A stretch of DNA of 64,000 bases, from the NCBI RefSeq assembly GCF_001544915.2, contig NZ_FCOE02000030.1, positions 34,834 through 98,833 of the forward strand. The letters run 5' to 3'. This document shows, in pieces, positions 43,516 through 52,616 of this stretch. Made by a program: the position numbers and the translations under genes. This stretch comes from Caballeronia pedi (GTDB taxonomy: Bacteria; Pseudomonadota; Gammaproteobacteria; Burkholderiales; Burkholderiaceae). How positions within the stretch are numbered: position 1 is the stretch's first letter; each line of letters begins with the position of its first letter. The notes below the pieces were generated by a model. The model saw only the letters and a list, made by a program, of their open reading frames with translations, was not told the DNA's origin and ran no database searches.

Positions 43516-44493
43516 TTACCGCTGCACGGGGTCGCCGCCGGCGTATATCGTGAACAGCTTCCGGAAAAAGATATCGTACTTTGGCGCACGAGGATCGCGA
43601 CGCACCGATGCCCGCATAAAGAGATGCGGAAATGCCGGCGGATCGCGCCTCGACTCGCGTATCCACTTTTCGCCCCACACCTCCCCAACCACAGTCACAC
43701 GGCTCGCCTCGCGCACCAAGGGAATCTGCGCACAGCACCAAAGTTGCGCCCAGATGTTCGGCCAAAGGTTTGATGGGATTTCCATCACTGACCTCTTGAT
43801 TTCCACTACGATGACCTCGCCGCTGAGGCTATTCTTGAAGAGAAGGTCGGGCGATGTTCGAAGCGGTTCATTGCCGACACAGAGATCGGCAACGTTAAAC
43901 CATGGCGTCACTTCGCCCTGCAGGTGCAAGCCACTGTGCACAAGCTCCCAGTCGGCCAATCGTGGGCCCACAAGTTCGTCGCCAAGATCGCAAAGCTTTT
44001 TTCTTCTGTATGCTCCACGTTGCTCGATCTTTTCAATCCGGTCATCCGCGTCCGCCTCCAAGAACTCGTCCAGCCCTGAACCCACGCCACGTTCAGTCTC
44101 GATGCCACGCTCTAGATCACTGACGTCGCCGTGCACAGACGAGTAGAGTGAATAGACCCATTGTGCAAAACCAGAAGCCGTCGGTTCCAAGTCGGCTGGT
44201 TTGCTCAATCGAGCGCGCGCGATGAACTGTCTTGGGTCGATTTGGAATCGCTGAGGAGGTTCATAGAGCAGAGCACTAGGAGTTGTATTGCCTTCCCCCT
44301 CGTTGGATCGCAGTTTTGTCCAACAGTCCGCGATCTCGGTCGGGGTGAATATTGCGGCCACGCGCTTTTCGATTGCCTGGCGATTTTTCCCGTAGCTTTG
44401 CCGCTGCCAAAAAACAATACGCTCGCCTGTCTGATGCTCTGGCCACCAGGCTTTCTCTCTGCTCGCAAAGGCTGTTGCGAAATCAATAGTCAT
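43516..44493 (-). CDS. PD-(D/E)XK nuclease-like protein
   Basis: 325 residues of no family I can name. The core 'SPDLLFKNSLSGEVIVVEIK' (about residues 214-233) has the order Asp, then a strand ending in Glu-x-Lys, the signature of PD-(D/E)XK nucleases. Aromatic-rich 'NLWPNIWAQLWCCAQI' follows where these folds have a helix. No helicase, methylase or other defence partner lies next to it. The gene is intact while its neighbours are remnants. A DNA-cleaving or DNA-repair role is possible but unproven. Confidence 0.6.
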   Translation of the reverse strand: MTIDFATAFASREKAWWPEHQTGERIVFWQRQSYGKNRQAIEKRVAAIFTPTEIADCWTKLRSNEGEGNTTPSALLYEPPQRFQIDPRQFIARARLSKPADLEPTASGFAQWVYSLYSSVHGDVSDLERGIETERGVGSGLDEFLEADADDRIEKIEQRGAYRRKKLCDLGDELVGPRLADWELVHSGLHLQGEVTPWFNVADLCVGNEPLRTSPDLLFKNSLSGEVIVVEIKRSVMEIPSNLWPNIWAQLWCCAQIPLVREASRVTVVGEVWGEKWIRESRRDPPAFPHLFMRASVRRDPRAPKYDIFFRKLFTIYAGGDPVQR

Positions 44494-44612
44494 CGCCTCG
44501 GCTCTCCAACCTCGACCCTAGTAAGATTAGCATGGGGCGGCCGTCAACCCTAACTGCGACGGACCCTGCTCTACAATGCTGGGGTTCGATTTGAGTGTCA
44601 CGGTGAATCAAA

Positions 44613-44965
44613 ATGGTTTCGAAGCTAAGCGGGTCGGGCACCAAGCCATCGCACATACGTCTAACTAAGGAACAGTTGCTACCGATGAGCCCGGTAGCGG
44701 TGCGCGAGCGGTCGCTTAGACGCCATCTTGCACTGGCGGTCTGCCGGCGTGGGGGCGTCAACCAGTCCTTGCTCAATGAGCACTTGCGCTCGCGCATGAG
44801 ACAGATGAGTGGATTCTGGCCGACGACGCGATTCCGATCTTCGAGACCTTGCTAGCGCTGCACGACCGGCAGCTCGCTACTGCTCCGCTTCACAACGTGA
44901 CGGATACTGAACCACCGCTTTCAAGATCGCGTCGCGCGATGGTGTCGTCTGCCGAGAGATCGTAG
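44613..44965 (+). pseudogene. Small frameshifted gene of unknown family
   Basis: The first part reads 'MVSKLSGSGTKPSHIRLTKE' and 'HLALAVCRRGGVNQSLLNEH'. Near 44800 the protein-like reading moves to the next frame: 'TDEWILADDAIPIFETLLAL', then 'HDRQLA'. A single indel would join them. Function unknown. Confidence 0.35.
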
Positions 44966-45063
44966 AGAATACCGCCGAGCGATTCCTCGTCTCGTTTTTC
45001 TTGGTCGATCGAACTCGTTCCCATCTCGGCGAACTTGATCCAGTGCGCGTACTGACGCAGCAT
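44890..45063 (-). CDS. Possible small protein, unknown
   Basis: 57 codons from ATG at 45063 with AGGCAGG upstream. The sequence 'MLRQYAHWIKFAEMGTSSID' has a soluble, protein-like composition. No family is recognised and it overlaps the end of the frameshifted gene on the other strand, so at most one of the two is real in the overlap. Confidence 0.3.
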   Translation of the reverse strand: MLRQYAHWIKFAEMGTSSIDQEKRDEESLGGILYDLSADDTIARRDLESGGSVSVTL

Positions 45064-45195
45064 CGTGGCCTGCCTTGATTGCTGATATACCCCAGAGCCA
45101 TAGAGGCTTTCTCTTCACTAGTTAGTATGACTAATTTTAATGAATATCGCAACGAGCGAACAGAAGTTCGCAACGAACGTCGCTCTCCATGATCA

Positions 45196-45661
45196 GTGGG
45201 TAATGGGGCCGCCAACGCAGACGTCCAGACGACGAACGGGCCGGTCTCGACGATGGCGAAGATTGCTGCTCGCGGCACGGCTTTTGTGGCGTTTTCGCCG
45301 AGCCAACTCATGATTAGAACCGGCGAACGGGTTTTCACGATCGATTCTGGCAAAAGCTTCTTGGTTGGCCAGTCCGTGATGGCAGTGGCCGGCAACAACT
45401 GGTTGCGTGGCGAGATCACCGCGTATGCCGACAACTTGCTCACCGTCAACGTCACAAGCTCAAACGGGGACGGGCGACAAAGCCAACAACTGGTTGATCG
45501 GTTTGACTGGTACCAAAGGCCCTGACGGCCTTCAGGGTCTGACAGGGGCTACCGGCCCGAATGGTGAAGACGGCGCCACAGGCGCTACTGCTCCAACCAT
45601 ATTGATAACAAGAACTTCCGGATACCTAAACACAAATGATAATTCCTTTTATGTTAAATAG
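45196..45661 (+). pseudogene. Phage tail-fibre/collagen-like protein fragment, frameshifted
   Basis: The first frame has a beta-rich segment ending 'ADNLLTVNVTSSNG'. The second continues 'TGDKANNWLIGLTGTKGPDG' and 'LQGLTGATGPNGEDGATGAT', a Gly-x-y collagen-like repeat. Such an order is common in phage tail or tail-fibre-like proteins. One extra G in the GGGG run at 45466-45469 explains the shift. The start of the parent gene is missing. Confidence 0.65.
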
Positions 45662-45752
45662 CGTGAAGCTCGCCCGTGTGAAGTGGCCTTCCAATCGGCC
45701 ATTGAGATGACACACGTCAGCTTTACTCTGCCACAGCGAGCTTCGCATCAAA

Positions 45753-46670
45753 TCACTTGCCACTCGACGTTCGCTTCAGATCTTCGATTATCCATCGAAG
45801 ACACTCGCTCGCCAACTCATCAAGCCGCGCGCCCGCGAGCGTCAGCACCTGCAAGCGCCGCTGCGTAAGCAAAGGGTTGTCGAACGGCACGGCCGTCAGC
45901 CCGTCGATGCTCAGGCGCTTCGCCACCGACACATAGCCAGAAGGCATGATCGCATCCGGTACGACCAGCGCGAAGCGATAGAGCGCGGCCACATAGCGGC
46001 TCGTCATCATCGGCTGGATTTCGATGCTCTCCACATTGCACGCGATATCGAACAACTGTCGATTCGTCGTTCCTTTGTCCTGAAGCAAAACCGGATAGGC
46101 GGTCAAGTCCTTCAACGAAATCTTCGCCTTGCCTGCCAGCGCATGTTCTTCGTGCATGAGCGCCATCACCGGCGCGCGCTGAGTAAACTGCACCACGACA
46201 CCCGGCTCCGGCTTGAAGCTGAAGGTGAGCGCAATCGATGCCTCGCCCGACAAAAGCATCTGGCTCGCGCGCTCGGACGGCACCACTTCGAGTTGAATCG
46301 CGACGTCGGGATACTCGCGGCAGAACGCAGCCAGCGATACCGGCAGAAAATCGAACGCAAAGCCTTCAGTGCAGGCGATAGTGATCGTGCGTGAACGGCG
46401 GCGCTCGTCGCCCTGGATCTCGTCGAACACCGCCTGCGCATCCGACAGCGTGCGCTGCGCATGGCGCAACAACAGACGCCCCGCGTGCGAGAGCACCATG
46501 CCGCGCGCATGCCGCTCGAACAGCGGCACGCCAATATCGCCTTCGAGCTTGGCAATATGCCGGCTCAGCGCCGATACAGTCAGCCCCAGCTTATCCGTTG
46601 CGGACGTGAGCGAGCCGGCCTGAGCCACCACCGAAAAATAGTAAAGCGACGGCTCGAGGAGCTTGCGCAT
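45753..46670 (-). CDS. LysR-family transcriptional regulator
   Basis: 305 residues: N-terminal winged helix ('LYYFSVVAQAGSLTSATDKL', 'GLTVSALSRHIAKLEGDIGV') followed by a periplasmic-binding-protein-like effector domain (about 90-300). It is divergent from the M20 peptidase operon across 120 bp, the usual position for a LysR activator of that operon. The effector is unknown. Confidence 0.93.
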   Translation of the reverse strand: MRKLLEPSLYYFSVVAQAGSLTSATDKLGLTVSALSRHIAKLEGDIGVPLFERHARGMVLSHAGRLLLRHAQRTLSDAQAVFDEIQGDERRRSRTITIACTEGFAFDFLPVSLAAFCREYPDVAIQLEVVPSERASQMLLSGEASIALTFSFKPEPGVVVQFTQRAPVMALMHEEHALAGKAKISLKDLTAYPVLLQDKGTTNRQLFDIACNVESIEIQPMMTSRYVAALYRFALVVPDAIMPSGYVSVAKRLSIDGLTAVPFDNPLLTQRRLQVLTLAGARLDELASECLRWIIEDLKRTSSGK

Positions 46671-46700
46671 GGCGATCTCAAAGAACTTGAGGTTTGACGT

Positions 46701-46735
46701 ATTTGCAAATGTACCTTGTTTGATTGCGAATACAA
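46701..46735. promoter_or_regulatory. LysR-type boxes in divergent promoter
   Basis: ATTTGCAAAT (46701-46710) is a perfect palindrome. TTGT and ACAA at 46716-46735 form an inverted pair around TTGATTGCGAAT. The word GATTGCGAATACA (46722-46734) recurs upstream of the porin gene at 53963-53975. Confidence 0.5.
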
Positions 46736-46790
46736 AAACACTTCGACAGGGCTAATCTGAGTCCAGTCGATCGAAAACCACGCAACCGAT

Positions 46791-48170
46791 ATGTCCCGAC
46801 AAAGCGCAATTGCCCACATCCTCTCGCACTTCGACAGCGGCGCCTTCCTTGATACCCTGAGCCGCCGCGTCGCGCTGGCAACGGAAAGCCAGCGCGCTGA
46901 AGCCGCACCGGTCCTGCGCCGCTACCTATCCGAAGAGATCGAAACTCACTTGGTCTCGCTCGGCTTTTCCTGTGAAGTAGTGGCAAACCCGGTGTCCGGC
47001 ATGCCGCCGTTTCTGGTGGGCGAACGCATCGAAGCACCGCATCTGCCGACCGCGCTGCTCTACGGCCACGGCGATGTGATCGGCGGCGACGCATCCAACT
47101 GGACCAACGCGCGCTCGCCGTGGCAAGTGAAGGTGGAAGGCGAACGCTGGTATGGACGGGGCATTGCCGACAACAAGGCGCAGCATTCGATCAATCTCGC
47201 CGCGCTGTCCGCCGTGTTCGCCACGCGCGGCGAACTCGGCTTCAACGCGAAGATCGTCTTCGAAATGGGCGAGGAAGTCGGCTCGCCGGGCTTGGACGCC
47301 ATTTGCGCGACGCTGCGCGAGCGTCTCGCCGCGGACTTGCTGATCGCCTCTGACGGCCCGCGCCAACGCGCGTCCTCTCCCACGGTGTTTCTCGGCTCGC
47401 GCGGCGCGCTGCATTTCCGCCTGAAGCTGGAGAATGCATTCGGTGCGCGGCATTCGGGCAACTGGGGCGGCGTGCTCGCGAATCCCGCTACCGTCATGGC
47501 CAACGCACTGGCGAGTCTCGTAGACGGTCACGGCCGCATCCGCATTAACGGCCTGCTGCCGCCGACCATCCCGCCGCAAGTGCGCGCACGCGTGGCGCAT
47601 CTCGAGATTGGCAAAGACGAAGGCGATCCGCCGCTCTCGCCCAACTGGGGCGAACCCGGCCTCACGCCCGCAGAACGCGTCTTTGCTTGGAACACGCTCG
47701 AAGTGCTCGCCATGCAATCAGGCAATGTCGACAACCCTGTCAGCGCAATTCCGCGCTCGGCGGAAGCGGTGTGCCAGTTGCGCTTCGTGGTCGGCACCGA
47801 CTGGAAGCGCGCGCAAGAATACATCGAGGCGCATCTCGCCCATGAAGGGTTCGGCGGGATCGAAGTGAGCATCGAGGCATCGGGCGGCGCCACGCGGCTC
47901 GATCCCGATAACACCTGGGTCGCCTTCACGGAACGTTCGATAGAGATCACCACGGGCAAGCCCGTCACCCTGCTTCCGAACCTGGGCGGCACGATCCCGA
48001 ACGAGTGCTTCGCGGACACGCTCGGCCTGCCGACCATCTGGATTCCGCACTCCTATCCCGGCTGCCGCCAGCACGCGCCCGACGAACACGTGCTCGCACC
48101 GGTGATGCGCGAGGCCCTCGAACTGATGACCGGTGTGTTCTGGGACCTCGGCGAGCCGCAATCGCACTGA
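46791..48170 (+). CDS. M20-family metallopeptidase/deacylase
   Basis: 459 residues. Di-zinc ligands are visible: His in 'LLYGHGDVIGG', Asp in 'GRGIADNKAQH', the Glu-Glu pair in 'FEMGEEVGSPG', Asp in 'LIASDGPRQ' and a C-terminal His in 'IPHSYPGCRQHAPDEH'. The lid domain lies about 210-340. M20 enzymes hydrolyse dipeptides, N-acyl amino acids or carbamoyl groups. As first gene of the operon it could release an amino acid for the PLP enzyme encoded downstream (inference). Confidence 0.88.
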   Translation: MSRQSAIAHILSHFDSGAFLDTLSRRVALATESQRAEAAPVLRRYLSEEIETHLVSLGFSCEVVANPVSGMPPFLVGERIEAPHLPTALLYGHGDVIGGDASNWTNARSPWQVKVEGERWYGRGIADNKAQHSINLAALSAVFATRGELGFNAKIVFEMGEEVGSPGLDAICATLRERLAADLLIASDGPRQRASSPTVFLGSRGALHFRLKLENAFGARHSGNWGGVLANPATVMANALASLVDGHGRIRINGLLPPTIPPQVRARVAHLEIGKDEGDPPLSPNWGEPGLTPAERVFAWNTLEVLAMQSGNVDNPVSAIPRSAEAVCQLRFVVGTDWKRAQEYIEAHLAHEGFGGIEVSIEASGGATRLDPDNTWVAFTERSIEITTGKPVTLLPNLGGTIPNECFADTLGLPTIWIPHSYPGCRQHAPDEHVLAPVMREALELMTGVFWDLGEPQSH

Positions 48171-48214
48171 CTTCTTTCTGTTTCCATCCCGCCCCCTTGC
48201 CCGGAACACACACC

Positions 48215-49507
48215 ATGGATTCGACTGTTATTGAGGAAGACGTGCGGCAAACCAACCCGAAACCGATGCGCCGACTGATCATCGCGACCAGTATCGGTAA
48301 CGCGCTCGAATGGTTCGACTTCGCCGCGTACGGCTTCTTTGCCGTCACGCTCTCGAAGCTGTTCTTCCCGGCCCATGACGAGACCGTTTCTCTGCTGATG
48401 ACCTTCGGCACCTTCGGCCTTTCCTACATATTCCGGCCACTCGGCGCGCTGCTGCTCGGACGTTATGCGGATCGTCGCGGGCGCAAGGCTGCGTTGTTGA
48501 TGGCGCTTTCGCTGACCACCGTCGGCACCCTGATTTGCGCGGTGATTCCCACGTATGCGCAGATCGGCATTGCTGCTCCGATCGGCTTGTTGACGGCGCG
48601 CATGCTCATCTCTTTCTCGACCGGCGGCGAGTTTGGCAGCGGCACCGCATTGATGATCGAGCAGAAGAGCAAGCGCAAGGCGTTTCTCGCCAGCTGGCAG
48701 TTCTCCAGTCAGGGCATGAGCACGGTGCTCGCATCGTGCGCGGGACTGGCCCTGAGCACGCAACTGTCACCGGAGCAGATCGAGTCGTGGGGATGGCGCG
48801 CGCCCTTCATCTTCGGTCTGCTGGTGGCGCCGGTGGGGCTTTATATCCGCAAGCATATCGACGATACGCTGCCCGATGCCGCTCACAAGGCTTCCAGCAA
48901 CACACCCGTACGCGATCTGCTCGCGCATAGCAAGGGCCGCATTCTGCTGGCTGCGGGCATCATGGCCGTGTCCACCGCCGCGAGCTATCTGATGATCCTC
49001 TACATGCCGACGTATGCAGTGAAGCAACTGCATTTGCCGGCATCGACGGGTTTCGCCGCGACTGTCGTCACCGGCACCATCCTGATGCTCTTCACGCCGC
49101 TCATGGGCCACCTCGCGGACCGCTACGGACGCAGCCGCATGATGGTGCTGTCGGCCATCATCACCCTGCTCACCATCTATCCATGCTTTGCGTGGCTGCT
49201 GGCGAGTCCGTCCCTCTCCGTGCTCTTGACGATTATGACGCTGGCAGGCGCCTTGAAGGCGATCTATTTCGGCCCGCTAGCCGCGGTGCTGTCCTCGCTC
49301 TTTCCGACGCATATGCGCAGCACGGGTCTGGGCTTCAGTTACAACATCGGCGTGATGGTATTCGGCGGCTTCACGCCCTGGCTTGTCACCGCGATGATCG
49401 GCGCGACGCACGATCCGCTTTCGCCAGCGTTCTATCTGATGGCCTGCGCCATGCTGAGCCTCGTCTGCATCGCCATCTATCACTACAAGATCGACAAGCA
49501 CATCTGA
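48215..49507 (+). CDS. MFS transporter, metabolite:H+ symporter (MHS/ProP-like)
   Basis: 430 residues. The first helix motif 'SIGNALEWFDFAAYGFFAVT' and loop 2-3 'GRYADRRGRKAALL' mark the MHS subfamily, which imports dicarboxylates, betaines or related compounds. ATG at 48215 is chosen; the frame is open further upstream but overlaps the peptidase gene. The next gene starts three bases after its stop. Confidence 0.88.
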   Translation: MDSTVIEEDVRQTNPKPMRRLIIATSIGNALEWFDFAAYGFFAVTLSKLFFPAHDETVSLLMTFGTFGLSYIFRPLGALLLGRYADRRGRKAALLMALSLTTVGTLICAVIPTYAQIGIAAPIGLLTARMLISFSTGGEFGSGTALMIEQKSKRKAFLASWQFSSQGMSTVLASCAGLALSTQLSPEQIESWGWRAPFIFGLLVAPVGLYIRKHIDDTLPDAAHKASSNTPVRDLLAHSKGRILLAAGIMAVSTAASYLMILYMPTYAVKQLHLPASTGFAATVVTGTILMLFTPLMGHLADRYGRSRMMVLSAIITLLTIYPCFAWLLASPSLSVLLTIMTLAGALKAIYFGPLAAVLSSLFPTHMRSTGLGFSYNIGVMVFGGFTPWLVTAMIGATHDPLSPAFYLMACAMLSLVCIAIYHYKIDKHI

Positions 49508-49510
49508 GCC

Positions 49511-50644
49511 ATGAACGACCAAGACCCGAATTTCGACGGCTGGCTGATGTACCACTCGGTGGGCGTGTATCCCGGCCATCGTGAAGCCATGACCCGCGCG
49601 CTCTCCCACTTCGCCGCCGACTGGTGCGCGCCCGACGATACGCGCTGGGACACCGCGCTCACCGCACGCGGCAAGTTGCTCGCGGACTGGGCCGCATTGA
49701 TCGGCGCGCAGGACAGCAACGTGTTCGGCGCGCAGAACGTGACGGACGCCTTCGCGCGCTATCTCGACGGCCTCGCGGACGATGCCTTGCGCAACCGCAC
49801 CGTGCTCGTCGCGGCGGACTGCTTTCCGAGCCTGCACTTTCTGCTGTCCGGACTCGCGCACCGGCGCGGCTTCACCTTGCGCACCGTGCCCGTTCGCGAT
49901 GGCGAAGACTATGTGCGCGACGAAGACTTCATCGAAGCGTGGACCGCCGATGTCGCGCTCGTGTTGATCACGTGGGTATCGTCGCTGACTTCCAAACGCG
50001 TGAATCTGAAGGCGATGTGCGGGCACGCGCGCCGTCGCGGCAGCCTCGCGGCGCTGGACGTGACGCAGGGCATAGGCATTCTGCCGTTCGATTTGAACGA
50101 TACGCCCTTCGACTTCGTATGCGGCTCCACCTTGAAGTGGCTGTGCGGCGCGCCCGGAACGGGTCTCGGCTATATCGCGCCCGATGCATTGAAGCAAGGC
50201 GCGACACCGGCCGTGCGCGGCTGGTTCAGTCAGGAGAATCCGTTCAACTGGAATATCGATGCATTCGAGTACGCGGCCGATGCTCGCCGCTTCGATACGG
50301 GCACGCCCTCGGTGCTGCCCTTCGTCGCCTCGCAGCCCGGCATGACGTGGATGCGCGCGCAGCCCGCAGGCCGTGTGCGCGCGCACAATCTCGCGCTGTG
50401 CCACGAACTGATCGCGCTCGTCGACGACAAAGGCTATCGCCTGCTCTCTCCGCGTGCCGACGACGAACGCGGCGCAAGCATCATGGCCGAAACGCCCGCG
50501 CATCTGGACGCCGCGAAGATCGTCGTGCAACTGAAGGACGCGGGCCTGTTCGTGGATTCGCGCAGCCGCACCTTGCGTTTCTCGCCGGGCATCTGCACGA
50601 CGCACGCGGGAATTCAACGTCTTGCGCGATGTCTGCCTCGATGA
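49511..50644 (+). CDS. Class V PLP-dependent enzyme (kynureninase/desulfurase-like)
   Basis: 377 residues. The PLP lysine lies in 'CGSTLKWLCGAPGTG', the cofactor Asp in 'AALDVTQGIGILPFD' and the substrate Arg region in 'LRFSPGICTTHAGI'. Kynureninase-like enzymes have this GSxxKWL-G-PG pattern. No tryptophan genes are nearby, so the substrate is open. It could cleave or transaminate the amino acid set free by the M20 enzyme. Confidence 0.83.
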   Translation: MNDQDPNFDGWLMYHSVGVYPGHREAMTRALSHFAADWCAPDDTRWDTALTARGKLLADWAALIGAQDSNVFGAQNVTDAFARYLDGLADDALRNRTVLVAADCFPSLHFLLSGLAHRRGFTLRTVPVRDGEDYVRDEDFIEAWTADVALVLITWVSSLTSKRVNLKAMCGHARRRGSLAALDVTQGIGILPFDLNDTPFDFVCGSTLKWLCGAPGTGLGYIAPDALKQGATPAVRGWFSQENPFNWNIDAFEYAADARRFDTGTPSVLPFVASQPGMTWMRAQPAGRVRAHNLALCHELIALVDDKGYRLLSPRADDERGASIMAETPAHLDAAKIVVQLKDAGLFVDSRSRTLRFSPGICTTHAGIQRLARCLPR

Positions 50645-50755
50645 ACGCCGACCGCGCCTTCTCGCGTGCGCCACGGCGCATGGGAATCGCTTGCGTGCTG
50701 ACGGGACCGCCGGTGTGCGTGAACATCACCGCACACGGCATCCCGTTCATCACTT

Positions 50756-51880
50756 ATGCGAGTTCTCATGACCTCCTTCTCCGAATCTGACGCAGCGATC
50801 GAAGGCGTGCGCGGCATCGTCATGCCGATGCGCTGCACCGATCTCCCCGCCACCATGCAGTTCTTTATCGCGCGCCTGGGTTTCAGGCTCGACGCGATCT
50901 TTCCCGCCGATGGGCCGCGCACCGCCATCCTTTCGCGCGACGGCTTCACATTGCGGCTCGGGCTCGATATCGAGGACGGCATCGACACATTGCACGTTCT
51001 CTGCGACGACCCCGCGCAAATCCCCGGCGAAACGCGCGAACTGATCGCGCCCAACGGCGTGACCGTGCGGCTCGTGCATGCCAATCCGCCGATGGTCCTC
51101 CCCGCAACCCGCCAGCAACTCGTGCTCGCGAACGCAGGAAGCGATGCGCACTGGAGCGTGGGCCGCGCGGGCATGCGCTATCGCGATCTCTTGCCCGAGC
51201 GGCATGGCGGCGCGTTTATCGCGTCGCATATCCGCATACTCGAAGGCGGTCCGGTGCCGGACTATGTGCACTTCCACAAGATCCGCTTTCAAACCATCTT
51301 TTGCCGCAAGGGCTGGGTGCGTCTCGTCTATGAAGGTCAGGGCGATCCGTTCATTCTCGAAGCGGGTGATTGCGTGTTGCAGCCGCCCGAGATCCGGCAT
51401 CGCGTGCTGGAGAGTTCCGCGGGCGCGGAAGTCATCGAACTGGGCAGTCCGGCGGAGCACATCACCATGGCGGATCACGACATGGCGCTGCCCTCTTCCG
51501 TCTACGATGCGAACCACGACTTCAACGGTCAACGCTTCGTGCGGCACATTGCCAAACGCTCCGAATGGAAGCCGTGGAAATCGCCGGGCTTCGTGGTGAC
51601 GGATACGGGCATCGGCGCGGCGACGAACGGGCTGGCCGGTGTGCGCGTGGTGCGTCCGCAAGACGCTGCTCGCGAAGCATCGCGCATGCACGACACGGAG
51701 TTCTGCTTCTTCTTCGTGCTCGCGGGCAGTCTGGATATCTCGCAGGGGGAGTCGCGTTGGCAGCTTCGCGCGGATGACAGCATCGCCATTCCCGGCATGC
51801 TGCCTTATACGTTCAGCCAGTGCAGCGTCGATCTCGAACTGCTCGAAGTCACGTTGCCCGCCGATTTCTCCCTTGTTTAA
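50756..51880 (+). CDS. Fusion of VOC (glyoxalase-like) domain and cupins
   Basis: About 374 residues. Residues 20-120 form a VOC-type fold ('IVMPMRCTDLPATMQFFIAR', 'LGFRLDAIFPADGPRTAIL'). Residues 140-240 form a cupin: 'PDYVHFHKIRFQTIFCRKGW' and 'LEAGDCVLQPPEIRHRVLES', with His residues that can bind metal. A second cupin-like repeat ends the protein ('FFFVLAGSLDISQGESRWQL'). The combination suggests a dioxygenase or isomerase on a keto acid. ATGs at 50756 and 50768 are both possible and neither has a strong ribosome binding site. Confidence 0.75.
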   Translation: MRVLMTSFSESDAAIEGVRGIVMPMRCTDLPATMQFFIARLGFRLDAIFPADGPRTAILSRDGFTLRLGLDIEDGIDTLHVLCDDPAQIPGETRELIAPNGVTVRLVHANPPMVLPATRQQLVLANAGSDAHWSVGRAGMRYRDLLPERHGGAFIASHIRILEGGPVPDYVHFHKIRFQTIFCRKGWVRLVYEGQGDPFILEAGDCVLQPPEIRHRVLESSAGAEVIELGSPAEHITMADHDMALPSSVYDANHDFNGQRFVRHIAKRSEWKPWKSPGFVVTDTGIGAATNGLAGVRVVRPQDAAREASRMHDTEFCFFFVLAGSLDISQGESRWQLRADDSIAIPGMLPYTFSQCSVDLELLEVTLPADFSLV

Positions 51881-51889
51881 AGGCCTTTT

Positions 51890-52603
51890 ATGATCGATCG
51901 CCACACTGTCGCTTTCGTTTCGGGGGCCAATCGCGGCCTAGGCGCGCAGCTCGTCGCGCGCCTGCTCGCACGTGGCGCGGGTCGTGTGTATGCGGCATCG
52001 CGCACGGGCCACACGGAGTTCGACGATGCGCGCGTGATCCCCGTCACGCTCGATATCACCGACGACGACAGCGTGGCGCACGCCGCGCGCATCGCCGCCG
52101 ATACCACGCTGCTCGTCAACAACGCGGGCATCAACCGGCAGAGCGGCATCCTCGCGCAGCATGCGATGGACGACGCCCGCGCGGAAATGGACGTGAACTA
52201 CTTCGGCACGTGGCGCATGGTGCGCGCATTCGCGCCATCGCTCATCGAGGGTAAGGGCGCGATCATCAATGTGCTCTCGATCCTCGCGCGCGTGAGTCTT
52301 CCGTCGATGGGCTCGCTGTGCGCATCGAAGGCGGCGGGCTTGCGGCTCACCGAATGTTTGCGCGCGGAGTTGATGCCGCACGGCGTGAGTGTGTTCGCGG
52401 CGCTGCCCGGCGCGATCGATACTGACATGAGCCGCGGCTTCGACGGCGCCAAGCTCGACCCCGCCGCAACCGCCGATGCCGCGCTCGATGCCTTGACAGG
52501 CGAGCTATACGAGGTCTATATCGGCTCGATGGCGCAGGAACTTGCACACGGTCTCGCGCTCGAACGCGCGGCAACACAGGCGCAACTACTCTCCACATCT
52601 TGA
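51890..52603 (+). CDS. Short-chain dehydrogenase/reductase with altered active site
   Basis: 237 residues. Cofactor motif 'VSGANRGLGAQLV', 'LLVNNAGINRQSG' and catalytic Ser in 'INVLSILARVSLPS' are present. The YxxxK motif reads 'LCASK' in 'MGSLCASKAAG' (codons CTG TGC GCA TCG AAG), so the catalytic Tyr is Leu while the Lys is kept. Classical oxidoreductase activity is therefore doubtful. The C-terminus is short. It lies nine bases behind the VOC-cupin gene and 13 bases ahead of the dienelactone hydrolase gene. Confidence 0.85.
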   Translation: MIDRHTVAFVSGANRGLGAQLVARLLARGAGRVYAASRTGHTEFDDARVIPVTLDITDDDSVAHAARIAADTTLLVNNAGINRQSGILAQHAMDDARAEMDVNYFGTWRMVRAFAPSLIEGKGAIINVLSILARVSLPSMGSLCASKAAGLRLTECLRAELMPHGVSVFAALPGAIDTDMSRGFDGAKLDPAATADAALDALTGELYEVYIGSMAQELAHGLALERAATQAQLLSTS

Positions 52604-52616
52604 GACGGACGGCGAC

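Noticed and set aside
49277..50674. 465-codon leftward frame opposite the PLP enzyme gene
   Set aside because: Antisense to a gene with a clear PLP-lysine motif; no motif of its own.
50629..50790. 54-codon frame starting inside the end of the PLP enzyme gene
   Set aside because: Overlaps both neighbours and lacks a ribosome binding site or family; likely chance.
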